A stretch of 35,069 nucleotides of DNA from positions 1 to 35,069 of the IMG/VR virus record IMGVR_UViG_3300025759_000299. One strand, 5' to 3'. Shown one piece after another: positions 15,261 through 23,959 of the stretch. Numbering within the stretch: the stretch's first letter is position 1; each line of letters begins with the position of its first letter. Origin of the DNA: a virus. A program made the translations under genes and the position numbers. Below the pieces are notes generated by a model. That model worked only from the letters and a program-made list of their open reading frames with translations, was not told the DNA's origin and did no database searches.

Positions 15261-17668
15261 CCACCAACAATGTCGAGCAATTAAAGCAAGCTATGAGAGC
15301 GGCGCATGAAGCTGGCGACAGGAACGGCGCGGCAAGATTGGCGGCTATGATTGAGGCCGCTGAGCGCAGTGATATAAGGGCAAACCCGGTAGGTGCCGTC
15401 ATACCCCAGGGCGCAAGCAATGAATTTGGATTGCCACAGGATGTATATGCAGACATCATGGCTAGAACCGGAAATACTGGAGACAGGCGAAGAGACACCA
15501 GAACAAAAAGGCGTAGACTTAAAGAGCGTGAGCGACTTATAAAGCTTGAGCAGTTACGACAAGTCAACCCTTATCAGGCGGCTCAAATTGAAGATATGTC
15601 AACCCTGGACAATTTTCTGGTCGGCACTGGTAGGGGATTCTCTACAGTTGCTAGGGGCTTAGGGATGATGGAAAAAGAGGACGAATTTGACCTTAGATCA
15701 ATGGAGCAGTTAAAACAAATTTCACCCACTGGTGGGGCTGTTACTGCTGGTGAGTTTGTTGGTGAGACTGCGCCATTTTTGGCGGCAGGTGGCGGGGCTG
15801 GTGCTGTAGCGAGCAAAGTTCCAATGTTAAGCTCAACGGCTGCCAGGGTTGCTGGAGCTGGATTATTAGGAGCGTCAGAAGGTGGGATTATTTCCCAAGG
15901 TAGAGGGCAAGACCCCTTGGCTGGGGCGGGTATTGGCGGCGGCGTGGCCTTGGCTATCGAAATGGGCATTCCTGTTGTTGGTCGCGGTCTTGGTTCGGTA
16001 TATCGGAGGATGACCGGAAAGGCTCCAACTGTCCCACTCATAAAAGCTACAGGCGAGCCAACAGATCATCTAGTGTCAGTACTTAGTGCCAACGGGGTTA
16101 CTTACAATGATGCCGTAAAGGATGCGATGAGCATTGCCCAAGAAGGCGGCCAGAGAGTTGATGAACTAGGCCAGGTGACGCAGCTTGCTGGTGAAACGGT
16201 AACTAAACCGACAACTGATAGGGTTTCGACGTTAGCGGCAGAGGTAGAGGTAAACCCCGCAACAATTGAAGCGGCTGAAAGGTTGGGCGTTGCTGATCAA
16301 ATGCCACTATCAGCCGCTTCGCAAAACCCGCAATTCCAGGATTTTGAAATGGGACTTGCGACCATTATTGGCAGTGAAACAGCAACCAAGAAAGCAAGAT
16401 TTATAGATCAGATGTCATTAAAAGCTGATGAAATCATTAAAGAGTTTGGCGGCGACATTGACACCGCAAGCATGTCAAACAGGATAACCCAAGGAGTCGA
16501 GGACACAAGGCTAGCATTACAGGATGAAGCTAACGCCCTTTATAATGCTATAGGCGATGCTATTCCAGGTGATGAGGTTGTTGATGTTTCTGGTCTAGGT
16601 GATGTATTAAGCCAAAGGCTGGCCGTTTATGGCGGCGATGTTTCTGAATTGTCGCCAGTAGAAAAAAAGCTTTATAGGTTTGTAAGTGACCCCGACAAGG
16701 TAGTAACTTATGAGTTGATAGACAGGGAAAGAAAGCTTATAGGTGAACAGCTAGCTAAAAAATCAACACCATTTGAGAATGCCTCGGAGGCTGAGCTTTC
16801 CAAATATTACGGGGTTTTAACTGACATACAGGGACAGATAGCAGATAACCCGATTTATGGTGTTCAAGGTGTTTGGGATCAAGCTAAAAACTTGACTGCT
16901 CAGAAAAAAGGCATTGAGGGGGCGATGATTGACGCCCTAGGTCGCAATTTACAAAAGAGCATTATTCCTGAGCTCGGCGCTGTTGTGCGTAGAGCTAGTG
17001 TTGATGAGCTTAGAAACTTTGATAGGGTCATGGCAGCTATTCCTGAAGATATGCGGCAAGAGGCGATGGCGACCTCTTTGCGTTATGCGTTTACGAATGG
17101 CGGAAGGAATGCAAGCCAATTGACCATGCCAGGGTATGCTAGCTGGTATGAGGGTTTACAGCGTTCTCCTACTTTAAAAAACAAGCTTTTTCAACATTTC
17201 AGTGAAGATCAAGTTAGTAGATTGGATGATCTATATAAAGTGTCGAAAGGCTGGAGTGCAGCCGCAAAGAGAGCCGCACCTACAGGGAGAATACAAACGC
17301 TTTTGCGTCAGTTTGATAAAAAAGACGGTATTGTGTCTAGGCTCTACAATATAGCAAGTACAGCCCAGGTAGACCCAGCATTTAGCGCATTGGCAAGCAC
17401 CCTGTCAGGGAATGGGGTGAAGCAGAGCACGTTAGATGCCGCTGACTCGCTGATGGCAAGCCCGCAGTTCACTAGGGCTGTATTAGTCGCTGCTAGCAAT
17501 CCAGCATCCCAGGCAGCAAGAAGGACTAGGAGAGCACTTATAGACAGTAGAGCTTATAATGACTGGGTAGCGACTTTGCCAGAGGCAACTAGGGCTGAAA
17601 TAGCAACTGTTGGTATAATACCTTGGCTTATTGAGGGTGAGGGCGACGAAGCCCAGGAGAATAACTAA
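15257..17668 (+). CDS. Large DNA-ejection protein, P22 gp16-like by position (803 aa)
   Basis: The third and largest of the ejection block. The N-terminal 130 residues are strongly charged and basic (RRRDTRTKRRRLKERERL). A Gly/Ala-rich hydrophobic region follows (about 155-250: FLAAGGGAGAVASK, AARVAGAGLLGASEGGII, GIGGGVALAIEMGIPVVGRGLG) that could insert into membrane. The rest is a long soluble helical part with no lytic transglycosylase or peptidase motif that I can see. P22 gp16 (609 residues) has a similar role and also carries an amphipathic or hydrophobic portion. It overlaps the preceding gene by ATGA and shares one base with the first tailspike gene. A membrane-channel role is inference from the hydrophobic stretch. 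Confidence 0.75.
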   Translation: MTTNNVEQLKQAMRAAHEAGDRNGAARLAAMIEAAERSDIRANPVGAVIPQGASNEFGLPQDVYADIMARTGNTGDRRRDTRTKRRRLKERERLIKLEQLRQVNPYQAAQIEDMSTLDNFLVGTGRGFSTVARGLGMMEKEDEFDLRSMEQLKQISPTGGAVTAGEFVGETAPFLAAGGGAGAVASKVPMLSSTAARVAGAGLLGASEGGIISQGRGQDPLAGAGIGGGVALAIEMGIPVVGRGLGSVYRRMTGKAPTVPLIKATGEPTDHLVSVLSANGVTYNDAVKDAMSIAQEGGQRVDELGQVTQLAGETVTKPTTDRVSTLAAEVEVNPATIEAAERLGVADQMPLSAASQNPQFQDFEMGLATIIGSETATKKARFIDQMSLKADEIIKEFGGDIDTASMSNRITQGVEDTRLALQDEANALYNAIGDAIPGDEVVDVSGLGDVLSQRLAVYGGDVSELSPVEKKLYRFVSDPDKVVTYELIDRERKLIGEQLAKKSTPFENASEAELSKYYGVLTDIQGQIADNPIYGVQGVWDQAKNLTAQKKGIEGAMIDALGRNLQKSIIPELGAVVRRASVDELRNFDRVMAAIPEDMRQEAMATSLRYAFTNGGRNASQLTMPGYASWYEGLQRSPTLKNKLFQHFSEDQVSRLDDLYKVSKGWSAAAKRAAPTGRIQTLLRQFDKKDGIVSRLYNIASTAQVDPAFSALASTLSGNGVKQSTLDAADSLMASPQFTRAVLVAASNPASQAARRTRRALIDSRAYNDWVATLPEATRAEIATVGIIPWLIEGEGDEAQENN

Positions 17669-18981
17669 TGGCGACGCTAAAGCAAGAAATCCTATTTTTT
17701 AATGATGCAGTTGGGCGAACTCTGCCAGGTGCTAAAATATACACTTATGAGTCAGGAACATCGACTTACAAAGATACATTTACAGATAGCTCCTTGGTCA
17801 ATCTCAACACGAACCCCGTCATTGCTGACGATGGCGGCGTTTTCCCTCCCATATTTTTAGAATCTGGCGCATATAGAATTGTAGTCACTGACGAGAATGA
17901 TGTTCAGCTATTTGACCGAGATGGGATAAACGCTGCTGAGGGTACTGTCTTAACAACCAGCGCCCTATACTTCGATGACTTAGTTGACGCCAAGCAAGGC
18001 ATTACAATCACTGGCGAAACGGTTGATTTACAGATTGGGCAAACCATCGTAACGCTTGGCACTGCAAATGAAACAGACGATGAAGGCGCTCAATGGCTTG
18101 TTGTGGCTGGCGGAACTGGCACCGCAGATGATGACGCTTTTGCTGATCTCGATAACGGCAACCAAATACAGCGATTATATAATTACCTTTATACAAAGAA
18201 TAATCTATCTGAGATAGCAGCGGCTGGCGGTGCAGCTCAGTCTGCCGCAAGAACTAATTTAAACATTGCAGGCCAGTTTTTACAGATAGCGAACAATCTA
18301 TCTGATGTGTCTAACGCGGCAACAGCTAGAACTAACCTAAGCATTGCAAGTGAGTTTTTAAGTCGCGCCAACAACTTATCAGATGTAAATAGCGCATCGA
18401 CAGCTAGAACTAACCTAGGTATCGCTAGCGAGTTTCTCAGTATAGCCAATAATCTTTCCGATGTTGCCAATGCAGCCACAGCTAGAACTAACTTAGGATT
18501 AGATGCACCAACGGTTTCCGGTTTTACTGCCGACATATTTTATTACAGCGCTGAGGATTATCCTTCAGGTGTTGGCTCTATTGATTTGATTGGTTCGATA
18601 AATGACACTACAGATTCCAATGTTACTGTAGGTCCAACAGGCTCAGGCGCAACGATAATAGACGCTGACCTAGACATACTTCCGTCTGACACCGTTTATA
18701 TAGATGTGATTTGGCAGGCTACAGCATCAGTAAGCCCTGCTGATGATTCATTTATTGTTTATGCGGGAAAGTCATCAGGGTTCACTAAAGACCTACGTAG
18801 AGCGCAATGCTCGACTATCGTAACTACAGCGGCTGGCACTGACAATGTTATGTATGAAATGTCAAGAATATACTTAGAATCAAACAATTCATTTACTGTC
18901 GGTGTTGGCACTAATGATGTCGCCAACACTGTAGTGCTGGGGGTTTTTAAGTTTAAAATAAAAGGCTTTGGTACTGTATGA
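17668..18981 (+). CDS. Tailspike/fibre with P22-like head-binding domain and fibre repeats (437 aa)
   Basis: Residues 1-90 form a head-binding domain like that of P22 tailspike: FFNDAVGRTLPGAKIYTYESG, then YKDTFTDSSLVNLNTNPVIADDGG and VFPPIFLESGAYRIVVTDEN. A linker (90-177) follows, then four copies of a fibre repeat NNLSDV-NAATARTNL-IASEFL (residues 178-279). The C-terminal domain (about 285-437) is beta-rich and ends FKFKIKGFGTV, a probable trimeric tip. I see no enzyme motif. It shares its anchor type with the two following genes, so all three probably attach to the gp10-like or portal ring, or to one another. It overlaps the next gene by ATGA. Host-surface binding is the expected role. 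Confidence 0.8.
   Translation: MATLKQEILFFNDAVGRTLPGAKIYTYESGTSTYKDTFTDSSLVNLNTNPVIADDGGVFPPIFLESGAYRIVVTDENDVQLFDRDGINAAEGTVLTTSALYFDDLVDAKQGITITGETVDLQIGQTIVTLGTANETDDEGAQWLVVAGGTGTADDDAFADLDNGNQIQRLYNYLYTKNNLSEIAAAGGAAQSAARTNLNIAGQFLQIANNLSDVSNAATARTNLSIASEFLSRANNLSDVNSASTARTNLGIASEFLSIANNLSDVANAATARTNLGLDAPTVSGFTADIFYYSAEDYPSGVGSIDLIGSINDTTDSNVTVGPTGSGATIIDADLDILPSDTVYIDVIWQATASVSPADDSFIVYAGKSSGFTKDLRRAQCSTIVTTAAGTDNVMYEMSRIYLESNNSFTVGVGTNDVANTVVLGVFKFKIKGFGTV
18199..18504 (+). repeat. Tandem fibre repeats coding NNLSDV-NAATARTNL units
   Basis: Four in-frame units in the first tailspike gene, three of about 26 codons or less and the first slightly longer (31). Units share NNLS(D/E), TARTNL and (S/G)IASEFL. 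The DNA of the units is similar but not identical, so they are old or have been diversified. The pattern is common in phage fibre shafts next to the collar or tip. Confidence 0.8.
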
Positions 18982-20126
18982 GCATTTTCAGCCTACCCAA
19001 AACATTCCAAAATGATAGTGATGGGCGCACTAGTGCTTATGCTAGGTACTCTTTTTATGAAACAGGCACATACAACCCTAAAGCAATATATTCTGATTAT
19101 GCTCTAACTAAAACCACAGACAATCCTGTATATGCTGACGGTGCCGGTCGATTCCCTGTTTTTTACGCTACTGAGCGAGAAGAGTATAGAGTTGTCTATG
19201 AGGAGCGTATACGAGAAGGCCTTTACAAGACAGTATGGGAGCAAGACGGCGTTGTTTATGGGGCTGCCCCTGCAAATGGCGTCGTAGAATATACCGGCAA
19301 CAGTGAAAACGTTCCATACCATTTCAGTTACCAGAATCTTTCTGGCAGCGTGGCTAATTTTACCGATGACGTTTTAAGTGTCACGACACCTACGGCAGGC
19401 TTTGAAGTACAGCCAAACGGTGAGCGATTCTTTCTTGGTTATGGTGGCACAGGCCGAGTCATTCAGTCGTTTGTGTTAAGTAACTTGCTTGATCTATCTT
19501 CATACTCGCTCGAATACGCAGAAGCTATAGACGGCGGCACGGTAAATGTTGGTTGTTTCACATTCAACGATGACGGCACTAAGTTTTATATAATAGATAA
19601 TCTTGGCGATTTATACATACAGTATGCACTAACCACAGCTTATGACTTAAGAACCGCAACTAGAGAAAAGACGTTTACTACGACAGGTCAGTTTTTAGCG
19701 GGTGGCGTCGATATAATTTGGTCTAACAGTGGATCTGCTTTTTATGTCTGTAATGTTAACGACCAAGAAATTTTATACTATTTGGCCTCAACGCCTTACG
19801 ACATAGCTACTCTAACCTATATTGGCGCTTATGATCTTACGTCTGGCGTGGCTCAGGAGAACAGCATAAATTCAATACAAGTGACGCCAGACGGAAAGAA
19901 GGCTTACTTTTACGGCAGCTCATCAGAGCGCGTGTACTCGTTACACATGGAGACGCCATTTAATATAACCACTGCTGTTCCAGGCAGGCAATTTTTAAAC
20001 TTAACTTCACAGATTGGCGTGTACGGTAGGTTTAGGTTTCTTGATTCTGGCAAACGATTGTGGTTTGTTGATGAGCAATGGTACAGAATTTATGACTATT
20101 TAACTAATTTTGAGAGGCCCGCATAA
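18978..20126 (+). CDS. Tailspike 2: anchor domain plus beta-propeller-like body (382 aa)
   Basis: Residues 1-95 repeat the anchor of the gene before: FSLPKTFQNDSDGRTSAYARYSFYETG, then YSDYALTKTTDNPVYADGAGRFPV and EEYRVVYEERIREGLYKTVW. Residues about 130-375 consist of blades of roughly 45 residues with the recurring pattern FNDDGTKFYIID...YALTTAYDLRTAT, WSNSGSAFYVCN...YLASTPYDIATLT and VTPDGKKAYFYG...SLHMETPFNITTA, typical of a beta-propeller. No catalytic motif is visible, so it probably binds a surface receptor or glycan. It overlaps both neighbours by 1-4 bases. The propeller call is by repeat pattern. Confidence 0.78.
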   Translation: MSIFSLPKTFQNDSDGRTSAYARYSFYETGTYNPKAIYSDYALTKTTDNPVYADGAGRFPVFYATEREEYRVVYEERIREGLYKTVWEQDGVVYGAAPANGVVEYTGNSENVPYHFSYQNLSGSVANFTDDVLSVTTPTAGFEVQPNGERFFLGYGGTGRVIQSFVLSNLLDLSSYSLEYAEAIDGGTVNVGCFTFNDDGTKFYIIDNLGDLYIQYALTTAYDLRTATREKTFTTTGQFLAGGVDIIWSNSGSAFYVCNVNDQEILYYLASTPYDIATLTYIGAYDLTSGVAQENSINSIQVTPDGKKAYFYGSSSERVYSLHMETPFNITTAVPGRQFLNLTSQIGVYGRFRFLDSGKRLWFVDEQWYRIYDYLTNFERPA

Positions 20127-22375
20127 TGGCGCTTTTTAGCAACCCCAAAGCCTTTGCTAACGACAAAAAAGGCCTGTCATTACCTTATGCTAGCCTTACT
20201 TTTTATCAGTCTGGCACTGCTATTTTGCAGCCCGTTTATTCAGACTCCGGGCTTGGTTTTCAGATAGACAACCCTGTTATAGCTGATGAAAATGGTATAT
20301 TCCCGCAAATTTATATAAATGATGCCTTGTCGTATACGGTGGTTTTATCTAAGCGCACAAGACCTGGAGTTTATGAAGAGCTTTATTCTGTTGATGATTA
20401 TCCATTGGCACCATCCGACAATGATACACAAAGAGATATAGTTGGATCTAATGAGGCAATTTATTACACCCCCGATGTGTTTGATTATTTGAGCTTTTGT
20501 CCTGATTCCAGCTCTAGGACGCCGAACGGCGGTGTTGATTTCAATAGCGATGGCACAAAGGTATTTATCGCCCAGGCAACAACAGGGTTTTTTAAAGTAT
20601 TTACTCTAAGCACTGCTTACGACTTAAATAGCAGAGATAGCGGCGTTGACGTTGAAATACCAGGCTTAACAAGCATGAGGAGTATTAAGTTTAATTCTGA
20701 CGGCTCTAAAATAATGGTGCTTCAGAATCTAACTGGAACCGATGGTCTAAGAGTGTACACACTTGGCACAAATTACGATCTATCGACCGCTTCACTGAGC
20801 CAATCGCTTGACCTTGGCAATGATGGTCATTCTGGGCTTTATGTTTCACCGGACGGCCTGAATTTATTTTCATGCGACAAGACGAACTCGCTTATAGAAA
20901 AAAGAGTACTTTCTTCTGACTTTAACATTACGGGCGCTACGATATCGGAAACGTTCGAATCATCAGACGGTTTGCTAGGCACTCCTAATGCTGTGTGCTT
21001 TTCAGATGACGGGCTTACTTGTTACGCTACCCAGGAATCCAGCGGAGTTAGGAGGTTGGTGCAGTACAAATGCACGACAGCGTTCAGCCTTAGCTCTATA
21101 AATGGCAGCTACTATTTAGATATTGTTTATGACGAGGACTTCACAGACAGTGACAGCGATAACCGCGATTGGCTTCAAATAGCTTTTTTTAGCGGGGGGA
21201 AATACTTTTCTATCGTCAGATTAAGAGGTGTGAGCATATACCCTGCAAGCTATTTAAGGGCTGCGGGGAGCACTACAGGCCTTTTTAGCCTGCCAAAAAC
21301 ATTTCAGAACGACAAGACAGGCAGGTCTGTGCAGGGTCAATTAGAGTTTTTTACTACAGACTCATACGACCAAGAAGATGTATATTCAGATTCTGACCTG
21401 CAAAATGTCATAGCCCAGCCCATTAAATCTGACGCTGACGGCGTTTACCCAATTATACACCTTGATGATGCCATTAGTTATAGATGTATTTACAGTGAAC
21501 GATTGTCAGAGGGCAGATATAAAAGGGCATGGGTTGCTGACGAGATAAACAAAGACCCGCTATCACCTGCACCTACATCAAGTCAGCTACTGTATGGACC
21601 GGCAGCAATTTATGATCCATCAGCAATAGATTTAGGCGACTTCCAGTTATTAGGGTCATTGTCTTTTAGGGATGTCTTTATTGATCCTGGCGGCAACTTT
21701 GCTCTAATCATGACAGGTACATCGCCTTATCGTATCGTAAAGTACGACTTTGCAACTCAATATGTAGTTTCTGGCGCTACCTTGAGCGACACCTACACTT
21801 TGTCTGATTCGCTTTACCAGTCTTTTGATTTCAGTATAGACGGCACAAGATTATTTTTAATGAACCAAAGTATTGGAACTGAATTTATTATTGAAGAGTA
21901 TAGTTTAAGTTCAGCTTTTGACATATCCAGCATAACCGGACTGTCATCAACTGCGACTTATAGCTCCTCGATCCCAGTGAAAAAATTAAGAATAATTGGA
22001 GAAGGAAGTCAGTTTTTAGTAATGGAAGATAACGGCTCTACATCTTCTGGCGTTACTTATTCTGCATATACTAATTACGACATATCGACATTAACTCAAA
22101 CGGGTAGTATTAGCTTGTCAGCAGCAACCTTAACCAGAGTCGATGCCTTTGATGCAGAGCAAAGCGGTGCGTATGCTGTTGCTTTTGGTGTGGATAGATT
22201 CTTGAATTTATTCTTCTCAAATCCTGGGCTTTTTGAGAACGCAACAAACACAAGCACAAAACAGCTCGATAGCTTAGCCTTCAAAGGGTTAAAATTTGCC
22301 AAGTCAAATCAATATATGTTTGCTGTTGATTCAACAAGCATTTACAGGTTTGATGTAGGGCGGGTATCAAGATAA
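20126..22375 (+). CDS. Tailspike 3: two anchor-plus-propeller units fused in one chain (749 aa)
   Basis: The protein holds two full copies of the architecture of the 382-residue neighbour. Unit 1: anchor 1-95 (FSNPKAFANDKKGLSLPYASLTFYQSG, NPVIADENGIFPQIY) and propeller-like blades about 120-380 (FNSDGTKVFIAQ...LSTAYDL, FNSDGSKIMVLQ...LGTNYDLSTAS, VSPDGLNLFSCD). Unit 2 begins near residue 385 (nt 21278) with GLFSLPKTFQNDKTGRSV, has YSDSDLQNVIAQPIKSDADGVYPII, and ends with divergent blades (FSIDGTRLFLMN, YSLSSAFDISS, YTNYDIST). The internal anchor sits where a stop and start would be expected, so it looks like a fusion of two tandem genes. No stop or frameshift lies at the junction. Late gene, probably a receptor-binding protein. 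Confidence 0.78.
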   Translation: MALFSNPKAFANDKKGLSLPYASLTFYQSGTAILQPVYSDSGLGFQIDNPVIADENGIFPQIYINDALSYTVVLSKRTRPGVYEELYSVDDYPLAPSDNDTQRDIVGSNEAIYYTPDVFDYLSFCPDSSSRTPNGGVDFNSDGTKVFIAQATTGFFKVFTLSTAYDLNSRDSGVDVEIPGLTSMRSIKFNSDGSKIMVLQNLTGTDGLRVYTLGTNYDLSTASLSQSLDLGNDGHSGLYVSPDGLNLFSCDKTNSLIEKRVLSSDFNITGATISETFESSDGLLGTPNAVCFSDDGLTCYATQESSGVRRLVQYKCTTAFSLSSINGSYYLDIVYDEDFTDSDSDNRDWLQIAFFSGGKYFSIVRLRGVSIYPASYLRAAGSTTGLFSLPKTFQNDKTGRSVQGQLEFFTTDSYDQEDVYSDSDLQNVIAQPIKSDADGVYPIIHLDDAISYRCIYSERLSEGRYKRAWVADEINKDPLSPAPTSSQLLYGPAAIYDPSAIDLGDFQLLGSLSFRDVFIDPGGNFALIMTGTSPYRIVKYDFATQYVVSGATLSDTYTLSDSLYQSFDFSIDGTRLFLMNQSIGTEFIIEEYSLSSAFDISSITGLSSTATYSSSIPVKKLRIIGEGSQFLVMEDNGSTSSGVTYSAYTNYDISTLTQTGSISLSAATLTRVDAFDAEQSGAYAVAFGVDRFLNLFFSNPGLFENATNTSTKQLDSLAFKGLKFAKSNQYMFAVDSTSIYRFDVGRVSR

Positions 22376-22397
22376 ACAAACTAAAGAGGAAGATAAA

Positions 22398-22466
22398 ATG
22401 CCAACTAAACCGAAAGACGACAAACCTTCACCAAAGCCTAAGCCTCGCAAGGCCAAGCGCAAGTAA
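22398..22466 (+). CDS. Tiny Lys/Pro-rich peptide (22 aa)
   Basis: A 22-residue frame with a good ribosome-binding site (AGAGGAAG, about 7 bases before ATG), ending exactly one base before the next start. The peptide is highly basic, rich in alternating Lys and Pro, and ends KPRKAKRK. It lies between the last tailspike gene and the membrane-protein block. Its exact fit between neighbours supports translation, but so short a frame could be chance. Function is unknown. Confidence 0.45.
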   Translation: MPTKPKDDKPSPKPKPRKAKRK

Positions 22467-23090
22467 ATGGAGCAATGTCAAGAGCTGACCAGTTGCATGA
22501 TCTATATTGACCATCTTTCAATATTAGTCATGCTAACTGCTGCGATGCTATTTTGTCGCAATATGGTTGGCCTTGGCTTCGCTCTTTTTTACTCCTTTTT
22601 AGTACTTATTGACTGGCACATTCTAACTCTGTTTGACCTCCAAGGACGCCATTGGGCCTTGATATTCGGCGGTTTTTACGCTACAGCCTTAGTTTATATG
22701 CTTGTTTTTGTGAGTCGTTTTGCACTTTTAAAGCTTGCTATCAGCACGAGTGTTATACTGTTGTTCAGTAGTCCAGTTTTATATTACTTATATGAAAATT
22801 ACTATGTGCTGGTTTATTCGATTTTTAACAACGAGTGGTGGTCAATACCACCGCCTAGCTTGATTTATGATATTGATATTGAGGTTTTCTGGACTACTTA
22901 CGACTACATTGACGATATCATGCCTGAACTCTGGCTGATATTAGTCTCGATGATGGTAATGGGCTTGGTAATAGGAGGTTGGAATGATCGAGGCTTTAGT
23001 CGCCGCCGTCTCCTTACTAGCTTTTATCGCAAGTATAACCATTTTTATAGCAATAGCCCCAGCAGCATTCAGAGAGCTGAAAAAAAATGA
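22467..23090 (+). CDS. Multi-pass membrane protein of unknown function (207 aa)
   Basis: Four or five hydrophobic segments are visible: about 14-32 (LSILVMLTAAMLFC), 33-55 (MVGLGFALFYSFLVLIDW), 62-85 (WALIFGGFYATALVYMLVF), 88-107 (LLKLAISTSVILLFSSPVLYYL) and 152-172 (PELWLILVSMMVMGLVIGGW), followed by a basic Ser/Tyr-rich tail. It lies at the start of the lysis block, starting directly after the tiny basic peptide and overlapping the next gene by ATGA. It could be a holin-like or superinfection-related membrane protein, but no family is recognised. The last 100 bases are also covered by a different reading frame starting at 22984. Confidence 0.65.
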   Translation: MEQCQELTSCMIYIDHLSILVMLTAAMLFCRNMVGLGFALFYSFLVLIDWHILTLFDLQGRHWALIFGGFYATALVYMLVFVSRFALLKLAISTSVILLFSSPVLYYLYENYYVLVYSIFNNEWWSIPPPSLIYDIDIEVFWTTYDYIDDIMPELWLILVSMMVMGLVIGGWNDRGFSRRRLLTSFYRKYNHFYSNSPSSIQRAEKK

Positions 23091-23289
23091 GCGAAAAGAA
23101 AATTGTAGAAAATATAAGATCGAACTCAATCGAAGAGCGTTTGCGAGGAGTAGAAATACAGATGTCGCAATTAGCGACGGAAATGAAGCACTTAGCAGAG
23201 ACGGCAGCGGCAAGTCAGGTGCAGATGGCAGGGCAATCAAAAATACAGACAGATTTACTGATTACAATGCAAAGAGATCGAGCCGATAA
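22984..23289 (+). CDS. Possible embedded small transmembrane protein in an alternative frame (101 aa)
   Basis: ATG 22984 has the best ribosome-binding site of the area, AGGAGGT at 22973-22979, with 5 bases between AGGAGG and the start. The first 45 residues (IEALVAAVSLLAFIASITIFIAIAPAAF, then basic ELKKNERKENCRK) look like a single-pass membrane protein with a positive inside flank. The rest is polar and low in character, as expected of a frame read through a neighbour gene. The frame overlaps the end of the 207-residue gene and most of the 129-residue gene, so all three forward frames are open here. It may be a nested lysis or holin-partner gene, or the site may be a chance feature of the codons for VIGGWN. 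Confidence 0.4.
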   Translation: MIEALVAAVSLLAFIASITIFIAIAPAAFRELKKNERKENCRKYKIELNRRAFARSRNTDVAISDGNEALSRDGSGKSGADGRAIKNTDRFTDYNAKRSSR

Positions 23290-23476
23290 CGCAGCGATTG
23301 TTGAACATGTGACTTGCTTAGTCGAAGATGTTTCCGATCTGCGAACCTGGGTGAACAAGCAAAAGGGCGGCATGGAAATCAAAAAAGGCATCAGGGCTAT
23401 TGTCGCTGTGACTGTTTCGGGTATAGTAATTTCAGCATTTGCATTTTGGTTGAGCTTTAAATTTGGGGGCCCGTAA
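23087..23476 (+). CDS. Coiled-coil protein with C-terminal membrane anchor (129 aa)
   Basis: Residues 1-90 form a charged helix with heptad tendencies (SIEERLRGVEIQMSQLATEMKHLAE, then VSDLRTWVNKQKGG). Residues 103-124 (AIVAVTVSGIVISAFAFWLSF) form a single membrane helix near the C-terminus. This resembles XhlA-type membrane-associated lysis proteins and other small phage proteins beside the endolysin. It starts in an ATGA overlap with the 207-residue gene, with a weak ribosome-binding site, and ends one base before the endolysin gene. A role in lysis is inferred from position and topology. Confidence 0.7.
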   Translation: MSEKKIVENIRSNSIEERLRGVEIQMSQLATEMKHLAETAAASQVQMAGQSKIQTDLLITMQRDRADNAAIVEHVTCLVEDVSDLRTWVNKQKGGMEIKKGIRAIVAVTVSGIVISAFAFWLSFKFGGP

Positions 23477-23959
23477 ATGATAGATTGGACAAAAACAGAC
23501 AACTTTGAAGCTAATGAATGGCCTGGGAATGTTCTTGGCAGCATGGATTATTATTTATTTCATGAGTGCATATTCCCGTTGCGTGAAGCTACCGGCGTGC
23601 CTATGACACCCTCCCCGCTAAAAGAGGGCCATATCAGGGCAGTTGGCGGTTCAAGACACAGCTTAGATCACGGCGACGGCCCCAGACTCTCTGACGCCAG
23701 CGACCTATTCATTGCTTCAGATAAAAACAAAGTCGCAACTGTTCTCAGTCACGCAAGACAGATTCACGCTATCGGTGGCTTTGGTTTGTACTTTGACACC
23801 AAACCATCAGTAATGATTCATGTCGATGCGCGGCCCGTCGTTAAGCGCGTAAACGGCATGCAGATAAGGTGGCTACGTGTTGACGACAACTACATTTACG
23901 AACACAAAGACGCTTCGTTGTACTATGCGGAATTAGCTAATCAACTGGAGAAACTATAG
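23477..23959 (+). CDS. Endolysin, peptidase M15-like (160 aa)
   Basis: The M15 family cleaves peptide bonds of peptidoglycan with a zinc ion bound by His, Asp and His. These ligands are visible as SRHSLDHGDGPRLSDASDLF (His61 and Asp76) and MIHVDARP (His115, with the general-base region Asp117). The spacing SxH...D...HxD fits the M15/VanX-like fold, as in phage L-Ala-D-Glu endopeptidases. At 160 residues it is a single-domain enzyme without signal peptide or cell-wall binding domain, as usual in Gram-negative hosts. It therefore needs a holin to reach the wall, and one is encoded next. The gene shares one base with the holin gene (TAGTG). Confidence 0.85.
   Translation: MIDWTKTDNFEANEWPGNVLGSMDYYLFHECIFPLREATGVPMTPSPLKEGHIRAVGGSRHSLDHGDGPRLSDASDLFIASDKNKVATVLSHARQIHAIGGFGLYFDTKPSVMIHVDARPVVKRVNGMQIRWLRVDDNYIYEHKDASLYYAELANQLEKL

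Noticed and set aside
15583-16041. Minus-strand frame of 152 codons inside the large ejection gene
   Set aside because: A shadow opposite the Gly/Ala-rich stretch; its Pro/Ala-rich composition mirrors that stretch.
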